Below, piece after piece: positions 24,051 through 31,920 of a stretch of DNA of 34,005 nucleotides. The notes under the pieces were generated by a model that had not been told where the DNA came from, did no database searches, and saw nothing but the letters and a program-made list of their open reading frames with translations. This DNA comes from Myxococcaceae bacterium (lineage in GTDB: Bacteria; Myxococcota; Myxococcia; Myxococcales; Myxococcaceae), in contig JALHOS010000032.1 of assembly GCA_022842905.1 (NCBI GenBank), positions 1 through 34,005 of the forward strand. Reading direction: 5' to 3'. Within the stretch, counting starts at the first letter, position 1. The number at the start of each line of letters is the position of its first letter. The position numbers and the translations under genes are program-made.

Positions 24051-25256
24051 ATGACTGGCCCCGTTCGCTCCAACACCAGCGCCCCTTCGCTCCGCCCCGT
24101 CGTGACGGACGCGCCCGCCTCGCCTGCCTCGGCTGGGGCCTCGCCGAGCGCGACGTCGGCCACTGGCGCGGCGCCGGCCAGCACCTTCACGCCCGCCGGG
24201 ACGACGTCGACCAGCCGGCCGCAGCTCAGCCCGGTGGGAACGCCGCTGACCGGCGCGCAGTCGCTGCTGAACCCCGGGCCGATCGTGCGCTTGTCGGCGG
24301 TGCTCGGGCCGTCCGAAGAAGGGCCGATCGGCGTGCCCGTGCCGCCCGGCTTCAAGGCAGTGCTCGCCGCCGACATCACCGACGATCTCCTCACGCTCCC
24401 CGGCGGGCAGCAGCCTGGCTTCTGGTGGAACGAGCAGACGTTGTCGCTTTCGAAGGGCGGGGGCGGCTCGGTGGAGCTGCTCCCCAAAGCGCAGGCGCGC
24501 TTCGATGCGACGCACGCCGCGTTCAAGGCGAAGGCCGCGGCCCTGGCCAAGGCGTCCCCAGACGATCCGACCGCCGGCCACTTCATCGCTTCGCGGCAGG
24601 TCGCGGGGCACGGCTCGGCCGGCGCGCTGGTGTCGCTGACGGTTTCGACGAGCCGTTACGACGGGGAAGGGGAGTCGAAGGACGCGGTGGAGCTGCAGAC
24701 GTTCGACACGCGCACGGGCCAGCGGGTGCAGCTCGACGCGCTGCTCAGCGCCGAGCAGTTCAAGGGCGTCGTCGACACCATCGAGAAGGAGCTGCCGCTG
24801 CTCAAGGTCGACGGCAACCCCGACTTCGGCTCGGCGGCGTTCGTGCCCCCGACGCGGGCGGCGCTCGAAGGGCTGGTCGCGCAGCACTTCGCGCTCGTCC
24901 CCAGGCGCGGGCGGCTCGAGCTCGACGTGACGCTGACGGCGAAGAACCTCGAGCTGGGCAGCGCCCGCTTCACCTTCCAGGGGCCGACCGACGCCGCGTT
25001 CCTCAAGGTGATCGGCGCCGACGTGGCGCCTCTGCCGCAGGCCTACCCGCTGCCGACGAAGAACACGACGGACACGCTGGACGCGCTGGCCAAGCGGCTG
25101 CGCGATCCCGAGCAGCTGCGGGAGAAGGCGCTCGAGGTGCTCAAGAGCGATCCTGCGACGACGACCATGACGATGCAGACCGCGGAGCTGGTGCTCGAAG
25201 CGCTCGGCCAGAAGCAGTCGGCGGCGGACGTGCTGCGCCGGGTGTTGAGCTCGTAA
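24051..25256 (+). CDS. Protein with DUF3298-like (RsiV/PdaC-type) region, unknown function
   Basis: This 401-residue protein starts at ATG 24051, with GAGG (24041-24044) well placed upstream. The first roughly 65 residues are Ser/Thr/Pro/Ala-rich, low-complexity and probably disordered. No signal peptide or lipobox is visible. The body has a segment LVSLTVSTSRYDGEGE and then VELQTFDTRTGQRVQLDALL. This matches the pattern in DUF3298 domains (RsiV, PdaC), where a Tyr-rich strand is followed by FDLxTGKxLxLxDLF. RsiV binds lysozyme and PdaC acts on peptidoglycan, but no catalytic residue set is clear here. A helical tail (ALAKRLRDPEQLREKALEVL, VLEALGQKQS) ends the protein. It converges on the membrane glycosyltransferase with a 6-base gap. 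Without a signal peptide its location is uncertain; secretion by an unusual route is possible. Confidence 0.75.
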   Translation: MTGPVRSNTSAPSLRPVVTDAPASPASAGASPSATSATGAAPASTFTPAGTTSTSRPQLSPVGTPLTGAQSLLNPGPIVRLSAVLGPSEEGPIGVPVPPGFKAVLAADITDDLLTLPGGQQPGFWWNEQTLSLSKGGGGSVELLPKAQARFDATHAAFKAKAAALAKASPDDPTAGHFIASRQVAGHGSAGALVSLTVSTSRYDGEGESKDAVELQTFDTRTGQRVQLDALLSAEQFKGVVDTIEKELPLLKVDGNPDFGSAAFVPPTRAALEGLVAQHFALVPRRGRLELDVTLTAKNLELGSARFTFQGPTDAAFLKVIGADVAPLPQAYPLPTKNTTDTLDALAKRLRDPEQLREKALEVLKSDPATTTMTMQTAELVLEALGQKQSAADVLRRVLSS

Positions 25257-25262
25257 GGCGCT

Positions 25263-26633
25263 TCAGGCCCGCGCCGCCGGCGGCTCGTCCACCCGAACTC
25301 CGCCCGCGGCCAGCACACACGCGCCGATCACGAACGCGTAGTAGTTGCAGAACGCCTGCTTGTTGAACGCGAAGAACAAGATGTACGCCAGCACACAGCA
25401 GGCCGCGTAGCCCGCGGGCGTCCGCGGGAGCCTCCACAGCCCCACGCCCAGGCCGACACACGCCATGACGAAGGCCCATGCCGTCGACGGCTTGTCGTGC
25501 CCCTGGCTGTGCCACCACGCCAGGTAGCTCAGCGCCTCGGTGCGGAACGGCTGCAGCGTCTGCAGCGCCACGACCGAATGCCAGAAGGCCTTGAAGTCCC
25601 ACAGCGCGAAGGGGAGCGTCACCGCGGCCCCGGTGGCGATCACCTTGCCGACGAAGCGCAGCGCCTGCTTGGGCTCGATCGGCCGGGGCAGCAGCAGCCA
25701 CACCGCCGGCGCGGCGAACACGAGGTACTGCTTCACGGACAGGAACAGCCCGAGCACGTAGGGCAGCGCCTTGGGGAAGCGCACCGCGGTGAAGACCGTC
25801 GCGCCCAGCCCGAAGAAGACGAACGGATCCGTCCAGCCTTGCTCCACGACGAAGAAGGCCCGCGGGGTGAACAGGTACAGCGCCGCCGCCACCCGGCTCA
25901 GCCGCCCCGGCCTGGCCAGCATCAGGAACAGCGCGCCCAAGGCCGACGCGGCGATCTGCGCGTAGCGGTAGTCCCCGCCCAGCACGTGCCCCGGCAGCGC
26001 CAACAGCAGCGACAGGGGAAAGTACGGGAACCCGAACTGAAGCCGGCCGTTCACGCTCAGGCCTTCGCCGTAGAACGGCGAGTTCCCGTAAATGTCCGGG
26101 TACGTCATCGCGTACGGGTTCTTCCCCGCGAGCAGCTCGACCGACGCTTCTTTCTGGAACACGTACACGTCGATGAAGGGCGCCGGTGAGGTGCGGATCA
26201 TCCACGCGCCGACGAAGAGGAACGCCGCCACCAGCAGGTACGGCAGCGCCTTCTCGAGCGGGGGCTTCTCGGACAGCGCCAGGCCACAGAGCACCGCGGC
26301 GGCGGCCAGCCCCAGGAAGAAGTCGCGGAAGCTGCCGATGCCTTGGGCGTGGAGGTACATGCCGGGGGGCGGCTCCAGCTTGAGCAGTTCGAAGAACTGC
26401 CAGGCCAGGCCCGCCGTCGCCAACGCCCCGAACAGCCGCTCGGCCCAGGCTTCGAGCGTGCTCCAGGTCGGCAGCGTCACCCCCACCAGGCAGGCGACGA
26501 TCGCCGCCGTCAGCCAGCGGATCGACACCGGGTGCAGGTTCCCGTTCGACGCCTGCACGGCTTGTCCGACGGCGAAGGCCGCGAAGCCGAAGAACAGCGC
26601 CATGCTCTTGCGATCCGTCACCGGTGGGCTCAT
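25263..26633 (-). CDS. Multi-pass membrane glycosyltransferase, GT-C/GT87-like
   Basis: This 456-residue protein has about ten to twelve hydrophobic spans across its whole length (for example FFGFAAFAVGQAV, YLLVAAFLFVGAWM, LPYVLGLFLSVKQYLVF). An early loop around residues 165-205 carries FIDVYVFQKEA...GKNPYAM and later FGFPYFPLSLLLALP. Acidic and aromatic loops of this type are typical of GT-C polyprenyl-phosphate-sugar mannosyl/arabinosyl transferases such as GT87 (DUF2029). It would use a lipid-linked sugar donor on the outer face of the inner membrane. The catalytic Asp is probably the one in FIDVY; this is a family-based inference. ATG 26633 is used. Its promoter region faces the deoxysugar operon at 26738, so both may be part of one surface-glycan locus. 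Confidence 0.82.
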   Translation of the reverse strand: MSPPVTDRKSMALFFGFAAFAVGQAVQASNGNLHPVSIRWLTAAIVACLVGVTLPTWSTLEAWAERLFGALATAGLAWQFFELLKLEPPPGMYLHAQGIGSFRDFFLGLAAAAVLCGLALSEKPPLEKALPYLLVAAFLFVGAWMIRTSPAPFIDVYVFQKEASVELLAGKNPYAMTYPDIYGNSPFYGEGLSVNGRLQFGFPYFPLSLLLALPGHVLGGDYRYAQIAASALGALFLMLARPGRLSRVAAALYLFTPRAFFVVEQGWTDPFVFFGLGATVFTAVRFPKALPYVLGLFLSVKQYLVFAAPAVWLLLPRPIEPKQALRFVGKVIATGAAVTLPFALWDFKAFWHSVVALQTLQPFRTEALSYLAWWHSQGHDKPSTAWAFVMACVGLGVGLWRLPRTPAGYAACCVLAYILFFAFNKQAFCNYYAFVIGACVLAAGGVRVDEPPAARA

Positions 26634-26657
26634 GCGAGGGCGCGCACCATAGACACC

Positions 26658-26675
26658 GACGCCTTCGAAAGCGTC
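26658..26675. promoter_or_regulatory. 18-base palindrome in divergent gap (candidate operator)
   Basis: GACGC-CTTCGAAA-GCGTC, centred on TTCGAA, is palindromic except for one mismatched pair. It sits in the 104-base gap between the divergent GT87-like gene and the sugar-epimerase gene. Close to it on the minus strand is TATGGT (26652-26647), a possible -10 for the glycosyltransferase; no matching -35 was found. A dimeric repressor site is plausible but unproven. Confidence 0.3.
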
Positions 26676-26737
26676 AGCGGCGTGACGCGGCGCCGGGCTG
26701 GGCTGGGTGGCGAGGTGGTTGCACAGCCCTGGCGGGC

Positions 26738-27187
26738 ATGATCGACGGCGTCGTCGTCAGCCCCCGGCGCGTGATCCCCGACGAGCGCGGGAAGGTCCTG
26801 CACATGCTCAAGGCGACGGACCCGGAGTTCGAAGCCTTCGGCGAGGTGTACTTCTCGACCATCTACCCGGGCGTGGTGAAGGGCTGGCACCTCCACCGGC
26901 GCATGGTGATCCACTACGCCGTCCCCGTCGGCATGGTGAAGCTCGTGCTGTACGACGATCGCCCCGACTCCCCCACGCGGGGGCGGGTCGAAGAGCACTA
27001 CCTGGGTCAGGATCACCACTGCCTGGTGAAGGTCCCGGTGGGCGTCTGGAACGGCTTCATGGGCGTCGGCACCGAGCCCGCAGTCGTCTGTAACTGCGCG
27101 TCGATTCCCCACGATCCCGACGAGATCGAGCGCGCCGACCCGCATGGCCCGCTGGTCCCCTACCAGTGGGCGCGAAAGGACCGCTGA
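26738..27187 (+). CDS. Sugar 3,5-epimerase-like cupin (RfbC-related)
   Basis: This 149-residue protein is shorter than canonical RmlC (about 180). It shows the RmlC-type cupin core: GEVYFSTIYPGVVKGWHLH around residues 36-52, including the catalytic-type His of the GWHLH segment, then VKLVLYDDRPDSPTRG, and VPVGVWNGFMG near 105. Such proteins act on nucleotide-linked 4-keto-6-deoxysugars as 3- or 3,5-epimerases, or as relatives such as WxcM-like isomerases. The TGA at 27185-27187 is 4 bases before the methyltransferase gene, so the two are co-transcribed. Context with a CDP-glucose 4,6-dehydratase points to a CDP-4-keto-6-deoxyglucose substrate rather than dTDP. That is inference, because the complete dTDP-rhamnose operon next door has its own RfbC. 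Confidence 0.85.
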   Translation: MIDGVVVSPRRVIPDERGKVLHMLKATDPEFEAFGEVYFSTIYPGVVKGWHLHRRMVIHYAVPVGMVKLVLYDDRPDSPTRGRVEEHYLGQDHHCLVKVPVGVWNGFMGVGTEPAVVCNCASIPHDPDEIERADPHGPLVPYQWARKDR

Positions 27188-27191
27188 ACCC

Positions 27192-28445
27192 ATGGCCACC
27201 CCGCTGCCCAGCTGCCGCGTCTGCGGCCAAGACATGCCCCGGCCGAGCGTCGACCTGGGGCTCCTCCCACCCGTCAACACGCTGGCCAGCACGCGCCAGG
27301 CTGCGCTCTCCGTGCCGCGCTTCCCGCTCGCGGTGGCCGTGTGCCCCAACTGCACGCACGCGCAGCTGACCCACCGGCTCGACCCGAAGGACGTCTTCGA
27401 GGACTACGTCTACTTCTCGTCGGTGTCGGAGACCGTTGTCCGCTGGGGCAAACACCTGGCGCAGCGCTACCAACACGAGCTCGAGCTGTCGGCCGTCGAT
27501 CTGGTGGTGGAGCTGGCGAGCAACGACGGGTGCATTCTTTCGCCGTTCCAACCTCGCTCGAAGGTGCTCGGCGTGGAGCCGGCGCGGAACGTGGCCAAGG
27601 TCGCCAACGAGCGCGGCGTGCCCACGCTGCCCCGCTTCTTCGAGAAGAAGCTCGGCGCAGAGCTCGCGGGCGAATACGGCCAGGCGCGGCTGATCCTCGC
27701 GCGCAACGTGCTGGCCCACGTGCCGGACCTGTGGGGCTTCGTGCAGGGCGTGCGCGACTGGCTTGCGGACGACGGGATCTTCCACGTCGAGGTGCCGTAC
27801 GTGCGGCCCATGCTCGAGAAGCTCGAGTTCGACACCATCTACCATGAGCACCTCTCGTACTTTTCCGTGACCGCGTTGGACCGGCTGCTGCGCGCCGCGG
27901 GGCTCGTGCTGTGGGACGTCGAGGAGATTCCGTTGCACGGCGGCTCGCTGGTCGCCCGCGCGAAGAAGCGCGGTGCGCCGAAGCCGAGCGTCGCGCGTTA
28001 CCTCATCGAAGAGCGCTCCGACGGGCTGCTGGGCCAAGCGGCGTGGGACCACTTCGCGCACGGGGTCAGCCGGCTCCAGGCGGAGCTGCCGGCCTTCTTG
28101 GGCTCGCTGTCGAGCCAAGGCGCGCTCGCGGCGTACGGCGCGGCGGCCAAGGGCGTCATCCTCGCGAACACCTGCGGCCTGGGCCCGCTGCTGCCCTGGG
28201 TCGCGGACAAGTCGCCGCACAAGCAGGGCAAGTTTCTGCCGGGGCTGGGCACGCCGATCGTCTCGCCCGAGCGGGTGGACGACGAGCTGCCTACCCACCT
28301 CGTGGTCCTCGCGTGGAACTTCTTCGCGGAGATCCGCAAGCAGCTCCACGTGTACGAGAGCCAGGGCGGGCGCTTCGTGCTGCCGCTGCCGAAGCCGCAC
28401 GTCGTGGCGACGGAGTTGGTGCGGGTGCGAGGGAAGGCCGCATGA
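27192..28445 (+). CDS. Sugar C-methyltransferase, NovU/TylC3/TcaB9 family
   Basis: This 417-residue protein has the three-part plan of deoxysugar C-methyltransferases. An N-terminal zinc-binding module has Cys8-x2-Cys11 (CRVC) and CPNC (about 51-54). A SAM domain carries the family variant VELASNDGCIL (about 106) in place of GxGxG. A C-terminal Methyltransf_14-type domain contains GAAAKGVILANTCG and AWNFFAEI. YHEHLSYFS (about 217-225) supplies the Glu-His pair that acts as general base in TcaB9. Members add a methyl carbon to C3 (or C5) of nucleotide-linked keto-deoxysugars, giving branched sugars. ATG 27192 has AAAGGA upstream (about 27175-27180), inside the end of the previous gene. Its stop overlaps the dehydratase start (ATGA, 28442-28445). 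The position methylated here is not determinable. Confidence 0.9.
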   Translation: MATPLPSCRVCGQDMPRPSVDLGLLPPVNTLASTRQAALSVPRFPLAVAVCPNCTHAQLTHRLDPKDVFEDYVYFSSVSETVVRWGKHLAQRYQHELELSAVDLVVELASNDGCILSPFQPRSKVLGVEPARNVAKVANERGVPTLPRFFEKKLGAELAGEYGQARLILARNVLAHVPDLWGFVQGVRDWLADDGIFHVEVPYVRPMLEKLEFDTIYHEHLSYFSVTALDRLLRAAGLVLWDVEEIPLHGGSLVARAKKRGAPKPSVARYLIEERSDGLLGQAAWDHFAHGVSRLQAELPAFLGSLSSQGALAAYGAAAKGVILANTCGLGPLLPWVADKSPHKQGKFLPGLGTPIVSPERVDDELPTHLVVLAWNFFAEIRKQLHVYESQGGRFVLPLPKPHVVATELVRVRGKAA

Positions 28446-29560
28446 CGCTCACGCTCGAAGCGCTGGCCGACGTGTACGCCGGGCGGCGGGTGGTGGTGAC
28501 GGGGCACACCGGCTTCAAGGGCGGCTGGCTGACGTTGTGGCTCGAGCAGCTGGGCGCGCAGGTGTTTGGCCTCGCGCTCCCGGCGGATCCGAAGGCGCTC
28601 GCGGTGAGCTGCGGCATTTCCCCGAAGCTGGGGCAGCGCTTGGCCGACGTGCGCCACTTCGACGCGGTGCGCAGCGCGCTGGACGAAGCGCAGCCCGACG
28701 TCGTCTTCCACCTCGCCGCGCAGCCGCTGGTGCGCCGCAGCTACGTGGCGCCGCTCGAGACGCTGCAGACCAACGTGCTGGGGACCGCCAACGTGCTCGA
28801 GGCCGTGCGCCAGCGCGGGGCGCAGTGCGCCGTCGTCGTCGTCTCGTCGGACAAGTGCTACCAGAACCGCGAGACGGAGCTGGCGTACCGGGAAGACGAT
28901 CCGCTCGGCGGGCACGATCCGTACAGCATGAGCAAGGCGGGCACCGAGCTGGTCGTCTCGTCGTGGCGCAGCAGCTTCTTCCCCGTCGACGCGCTGCCCC
29001 ACCACCAGATCGCCGTGGCGTCTGCCCGCGCCGGGAACGTGATCGGCGGCGGTGACTGGGGCGTCGATCGGCTGCTGCCGGATCTCATCAGCTCACTGCG
29101 CCGCGGGCGGCCCGTCACGCTGCGCAACCCGCAGGCGGTGCGGCCCTGGCAACACGTGCTCGAACCGCTCGGAGGCTACCTGCTCCTCGGCGCGGCCCTG
29201 CTCGGCGCGGACGCCGCGGAGGCCTGCGACGCGTTCAACTTCGGGCCCAACGCCGACTCGACGGTGCCGGTGCAGCGGCTGGCGGAGCTGGCGGTGCGCG
29301 CGTGGGGCAGCGGCCAGGTGTTGGCGTTGGGGGAAGCGTCGGGGCCGCACGAGGCCGGGCTCTTGCGCCTGGCGTCGGATCGCGCCTTCGCCAAGCTGGG
29401 GTGGACGCCGCGCTGGAGCCTGACCGAGGCGGTGCAGCACACCGTCGCGTGGTACCGCGCGCAGGCCTCGGGCATGGGGCCGCATGAGCTGAGGGATCTC
29501 TGCGAAGCGCAGCTCAGCTCCTACGTGAGCGGCGATCGCCGGCGACGCGCGGCGGCCTGA
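28442..29560 (+). CDS. rfbG: CDP-glucose 4,6-dehydratase
   Basis: This 372-residue short-chain dehydrogenase/reductase converts CDP-glucose to CDP-4-keto-6-deoxyglucose with bound NAD. The N-terminal Rossmann motif is VTGHTGFKGGWL (about 19-30), a string typical of RfbG rather than RfbB. SSDKCYQN supplies the catalytic Ser/Asp/Lys region, and the Tyr-x3-Lys pair is DPYSMSKAG. ARAGNVIGGGDW and RPWQHVLEPLGGY also match RfbG. ATG 28442 overlaps the methyltransferase stop, making this the third gene of the group. The usual partner, glucose-1-phosphate cytidylyltransferase (RfbF), is not in the window and must lie elsewhere if the path operates. Together these genes suggest a C-methylated 6-deoxysugar. 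It converges on rfbC with a 15-base gap. Confidence 0.93.
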   Translation: MTLTLEALADVYAGRRVVVTGHTGFKGGWLTLWLEQLGAQVFGLALPADPKALAVSCGISPKLGQRLADVRHFDAVRSALDEAQPDVVFHLAAQPLVRRSYVAPLETLQTNVLGTANVLEAVRQRGAQCAVVVVSSDKCYQNRETELAYREDDPLGGHDPYSMSKAGTELVVSSWRSSFFPVDALPHHQIAVASARAGNVIGGGDWGVDRLLPDLISSLRRGRPVTLRNPQAVRPWQHVLEPLGGYLLLGAALLGADAAEACDAFNFGPNADSTVPVQRLAELAVRAWGSGQVLALGEASGPHEAGLLRLASDRAFAKLGWTPRWSLTEAVQHTVAWYRAQASGMGPHELRDLCEAQLSSYVSGDRRRRAAA

Positions 29561-29587
29561 GCAGGGCGGCCGTCTTCAGCGCTGCTC
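29559..29587. terminator. Possible bidirectional hairpin between rfbG and rfbC
   Basis: GAGCAG (29559-29564) and CTGCTC (29582-29587) form a 6-base stem around a 17-base loop. It spans the convergent gap and overlaps the end of both genes. There is no T-run on either side, so the call is weak. Confidence 0.25.
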
Positions 29588-30130
29588 GAAGCGGGGCAGG
29601 GCGGTGGCTTCTTCCAGCGTGGGCAGCTTCAGGTCCTTCGCCGAGAGCAGCGGCTCCTTCACCGGCCAGGGAATGGCCAGCTTCGGATCGTCCCAGCGCA
29701 CGCCGCCGTCGTGCTGCGGCAGGTAGTACTCCGTGCACTTGTACTGAAAGTCGGCCAGCTCACTGAGCACGCAGAAGCCGTGCGCGAAGCCCGGCGGGAT
29801 CCACAGCTGCTTCTTGTTGTCCTCGGACAGCTCCAGCCCGAACCACTGACCGAAGGTGGGCGAGCCCACGCGCACGTCCGCCGCGACGTCCCACACGGCG
29901 CCGCGAGTCACGCTGACCAACTTCCCTTGGGCGTGCGGGTTCTGGAAGTGCAGGCCCCGCAGGGTGTTCTTCACGCTGCGCGACATGTTGTCCTGCACGA
30001 AGGGCCCGGGGATGCCGGCCTTCGCGTAGCGCTCGGCCTGGAACGTCTCCAGGAAGAAGCCGCGGGCGTCGCCAAAGACCTTGGGCTCGACGACGAGGAC
30101 GCCGGGGAGGTTGGTGGGCGTGACGTTCAT
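29576..30130 (-). CDS. rfbC: dTDP-4-dehydrorhamnose 3,5-epimerase
   Basis: This 184-residue cupin is the normal RmlC length. It epimerises C3 and C5 of dTDP-4-keto-6-deoxyglucose, the third step to dTDP-L-rhamnose. The signature is seen in GDARGFFLETFQ, QDNMSRSVKNTLRGLHFQ (catalytic His in RGLHFQ), VWDVAADVRVGSPTFG and PPGFAHGFCVLS. The catalytic Tyr region is in KCTEYYLPQHDGGVRWDDP. It is the last gene of the minus-strand rfbBDAC operon, 12 bases after the rfbA stop. It differs from the shorter cupin at 26738, which serves the CDP-sugar group. Confidence 0.96.
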   Translation of the reverse strand: MNVTPTNLPGVLVVEPKVFGDARGFFLETFQAERYAKAGIPGPFVQDNMSRSVKNTLRGLHFQNPHAQGKLVSVTRGAVWDVAADVRVGSPTFGQWFGLELSEDNKKQLWIPPGFAHGFCVLSELADFQYKCTEYYLPQHDGGVRWDDPKLAIPWPVKEPLLSAKDLKLPTLEEATALPRFEQR

Positions 30131-30142
30131 GGTGCGAGCGCT

Positions 30143-31012
30143 TCAGTGCGACTTGAGCAGGCCCAGCAGGTACTGGCCGTACTGGTTCTTCTTCATCGGC
30201 TCGGCCAGCGCGGCCAGCTTCGCGTCGTCGATGTAGCCCAGCCGCCAGCAGATCTCCTCGGGGCAGGCCACCTTCAGCCCGGTGCGCGACTCGATGACGT
30301 GAATGAAGTTCGACGCCTCCATGAGCGACTCGTGCGTGCCGGTGTCGAGCCAGGCGAAGCCGCGCGTCATCACCTCGACCTGGAGCTTCTTGCGCTCGAG
30401 GTAGACCTTGTTGACGTCGGTGATCTCCAGCTCGCCGCGGGGCGAGGGCTTCAGGTTCGCGGCGATGTCGACGACCTCGTTGTCGTAGAAGTACAGGCCC
30501 GTCACCGCGTAGTGGCTCTTGGGCTGCTTGGGCTTCTCTTCGATCGACAGCGCCGTGCCCTTCGCGTCGAGCTCCACCACGCCGTAGCGCTCGGGGTCCT
30601 TCACCCAGTAGCCGAAGACGACGGCGCCGTCCTTCACCTGCGCGGCGCGGCGGACCATGTCGCTGAAGTGCCCGCCGTAGAAGATGTTGTCGCCCAGCAC
30701 GAGCGCGCAGGGGCTGTTGCCCACGAACTGCCGGCCGATGATGAACGCCTGCGCCAGCCCGTCGGGCGAAGGCTGCTCGGCGTAGCTCAACGACACGCCC
30801 CACTGCGCGCCGTCGCCCAGCAGCTCCTTGAAGCGGGGCAGATCCTGCGGCGTGGAGATGATGAGGATCTCGCGAATGCCGGCCAGCAGCAGCGTGCTGA
30901 GCGGGTAGTACACCATGGGCTTGTCGTGGATCGGCAGCAGCTGCTTCGAGACGACGCGGGTCAGCGGGTACAGCCGGGTGCCGGAGCCGCCGGCGAGGAT
31001 GATCCCCTTCAT
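30143..31012 (-). CDS. rfbA: Glucose-1-phosphate thymidylyltransferase
   Basis: This 289-residue enzyme makes dTDP-glucose from dTTP and glucose-1-phosphate, the first step of the rhamnose path. The start [18 protein letters not shown] has the nucleotide-binding GGx[31 protein letters not shown] (metal Asp), EEKPKQPKS and [10 protein letters not shown] are all canonical. Length and order match the short-form RmlA. ATG 31012 overlaps the TGA of rfbD by four bases (ATGA, 31009-31012); the frame upstream continues but is antisense to nothing conserved. Feedback inhibition by dTDP-rhamnose is usual for this family. Confidence 0.97.
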   Translation of the reverse strand: MKGIILAGGSGTRLYPLTRVVSKQLLPIHDKPMVYYPLSTLLLAGIREILIISTPQDLPRFKELLGDGAQWGVSLSYAEQPSPDGLAQAFIIGRQFVGNSPCALVLGDNIFYGGHFSDMVRRAAQVKDGAVVFGYWVKDPERYGVVELDAKGTALSIEEKPKQPKSHYAVTGLYFYDNEVVDIAANLKPSPRGELEITDVNKVYLERKKLQVEVMTRGFAWLDTGTHESLMEASNFIHVIESRTGLKVACPEEICWRLGYIDDAKLAALAEPMKKNQYGQYLLGLLKSH

Positions 31013-31911
31013 GGTGCTCCTTGGACTTCGTGGAAGAAACGATCGAGCGACTCGGTGAGCCCCAGCGGCTTCGCGGTCAACGCTTCGGCCGTGCGCGTGA
31101 CGACCAGCCCGCTGCGCGGCGGCCGCGGGCTGAGCAAGGCGACGTCCTTCATGCGGCTGGGGGTGATGAGCGCGGGATCGAAGCCGAAGCGCGCACACAG
31201 GGCGCGGCCGAAGGTGACCCGATCCACCACCTCGGCGCCGGCCACGTTCCACAGCCCGGCGAGCTTCTTCGTCCCCAGCTCCGCGAGCATGTCCGCCACG
31301 TTGAGCGCGAGCGACGGCGAGACGAGCTGATCTTCGAACAGCTTGACCGCCTTGCCTTGCCGGAAGCTGTCCACCAGCCAGCTGCCGAAGTTGTTGTTGC
31401 CGGCGCGGGGCCACCCGTAGACGACGGCGGTGCGGGCGATCGACCACTGTTCCTTGGGCAGCAGCGAGCGCACCGTCAGCTCACCCGCGTACTTGGTCTG
31501 GGCGTACGTCCCCAGCGGGTTCGGCGTGGCGGTGAGGTCGTACGGGCCGGCCTGGCCGTCGAACACGTAGTCGGTGGACACGTGCAGCAGGTGCGCCTGC
31601 GTGTCGCGGGCGACGAGGCAGAGTGACGCGACGCCCTCGACGTTGGCGGTGTACGCGGCGACCGGCTGCTTCTCACAGCCGTCGACGTCCGTCATGCCCG
31701 CGGGGTTGATGATGACGGCGGGCTTGAAGGGCAGCAGCGCTTCGACCAGCCGCCCCCGGTCGCCCAGCTCCAGCGACGCGTAGGTGAAGCCCTGGCCCGA
31801 CAGCCGGGACGGGCCGCGGCCACAGGCGAGGACCTCGTGCCCTTGCTGCACGAGCGTGCTGACCAGCCGACTGCCGACGAGCCCGTTGGCTCCGGTGACG
31901 ACGACGCGCAT
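31009..31911 (-). CDS. rfbD: dTDP-4-dehydrorhamnose reductase
   Basis: This 300-residue SDR protein reduces dTDP-4-keto-L-rhamnose to dTDP-L-rhamnose with NAD(P)H, the last step. [11 protein letters not shown] (about 7-17) is the dinucleotide-binding loop, VSTDYVFDG carries the catalytic Thr/Asp, and [10 protein letters not shown] holds the Tyr-x3-Lys. [16 protein letters not shown] and LWNVAGAE also fit RmlD. A slightly unusual point is [13 protein letters not shown], where many RmlDs have INAAAYTxVDxAE. It starts 9 bases after the rfbB stop and overlaps the rfbA start, so all are one transcript. Confidence 0.95.
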   Translation of the reverse strand: MRVVVTGANGLVGSRLVSTLVQQGHEVLACGRGPSRLSGQGFTYASLELGDRGRLVEALLPFKPAVIINPAGMTDVDGCEKQPVAAYTANVEGVASLCLVARDTQAHLLHVSTDYVFDGQAGPYDLTATPNPLGTYAQTKYAGELTVRSLLPKEQWSIARTAVVYGWPRAGNNNFGSWLVDSFRQGKAVKLFEDQLVSPSLALNVADMLAELGTKKLAGLWNVAGAEVVDRVTFGRALCARFGFDPALITPSRMKDVALLSPRPPRSGLVVTRTAEALTAKPLGLTESLDRFFHEVQGAP

Positions 31912-31920
31912 GGCTTGGCC

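Noticed and set aside
21011-25366. Very long plus-strand open frame (over 1400 codons) opposite the oxidoreductase and lipoprotein genes
   Set aside because: The minus-strand frames carry clear enzyme motifs and lipobox; the plus frame is Arg/Ala/Val-rich without motifs, a usual shadow of GC-rich coding DNA.
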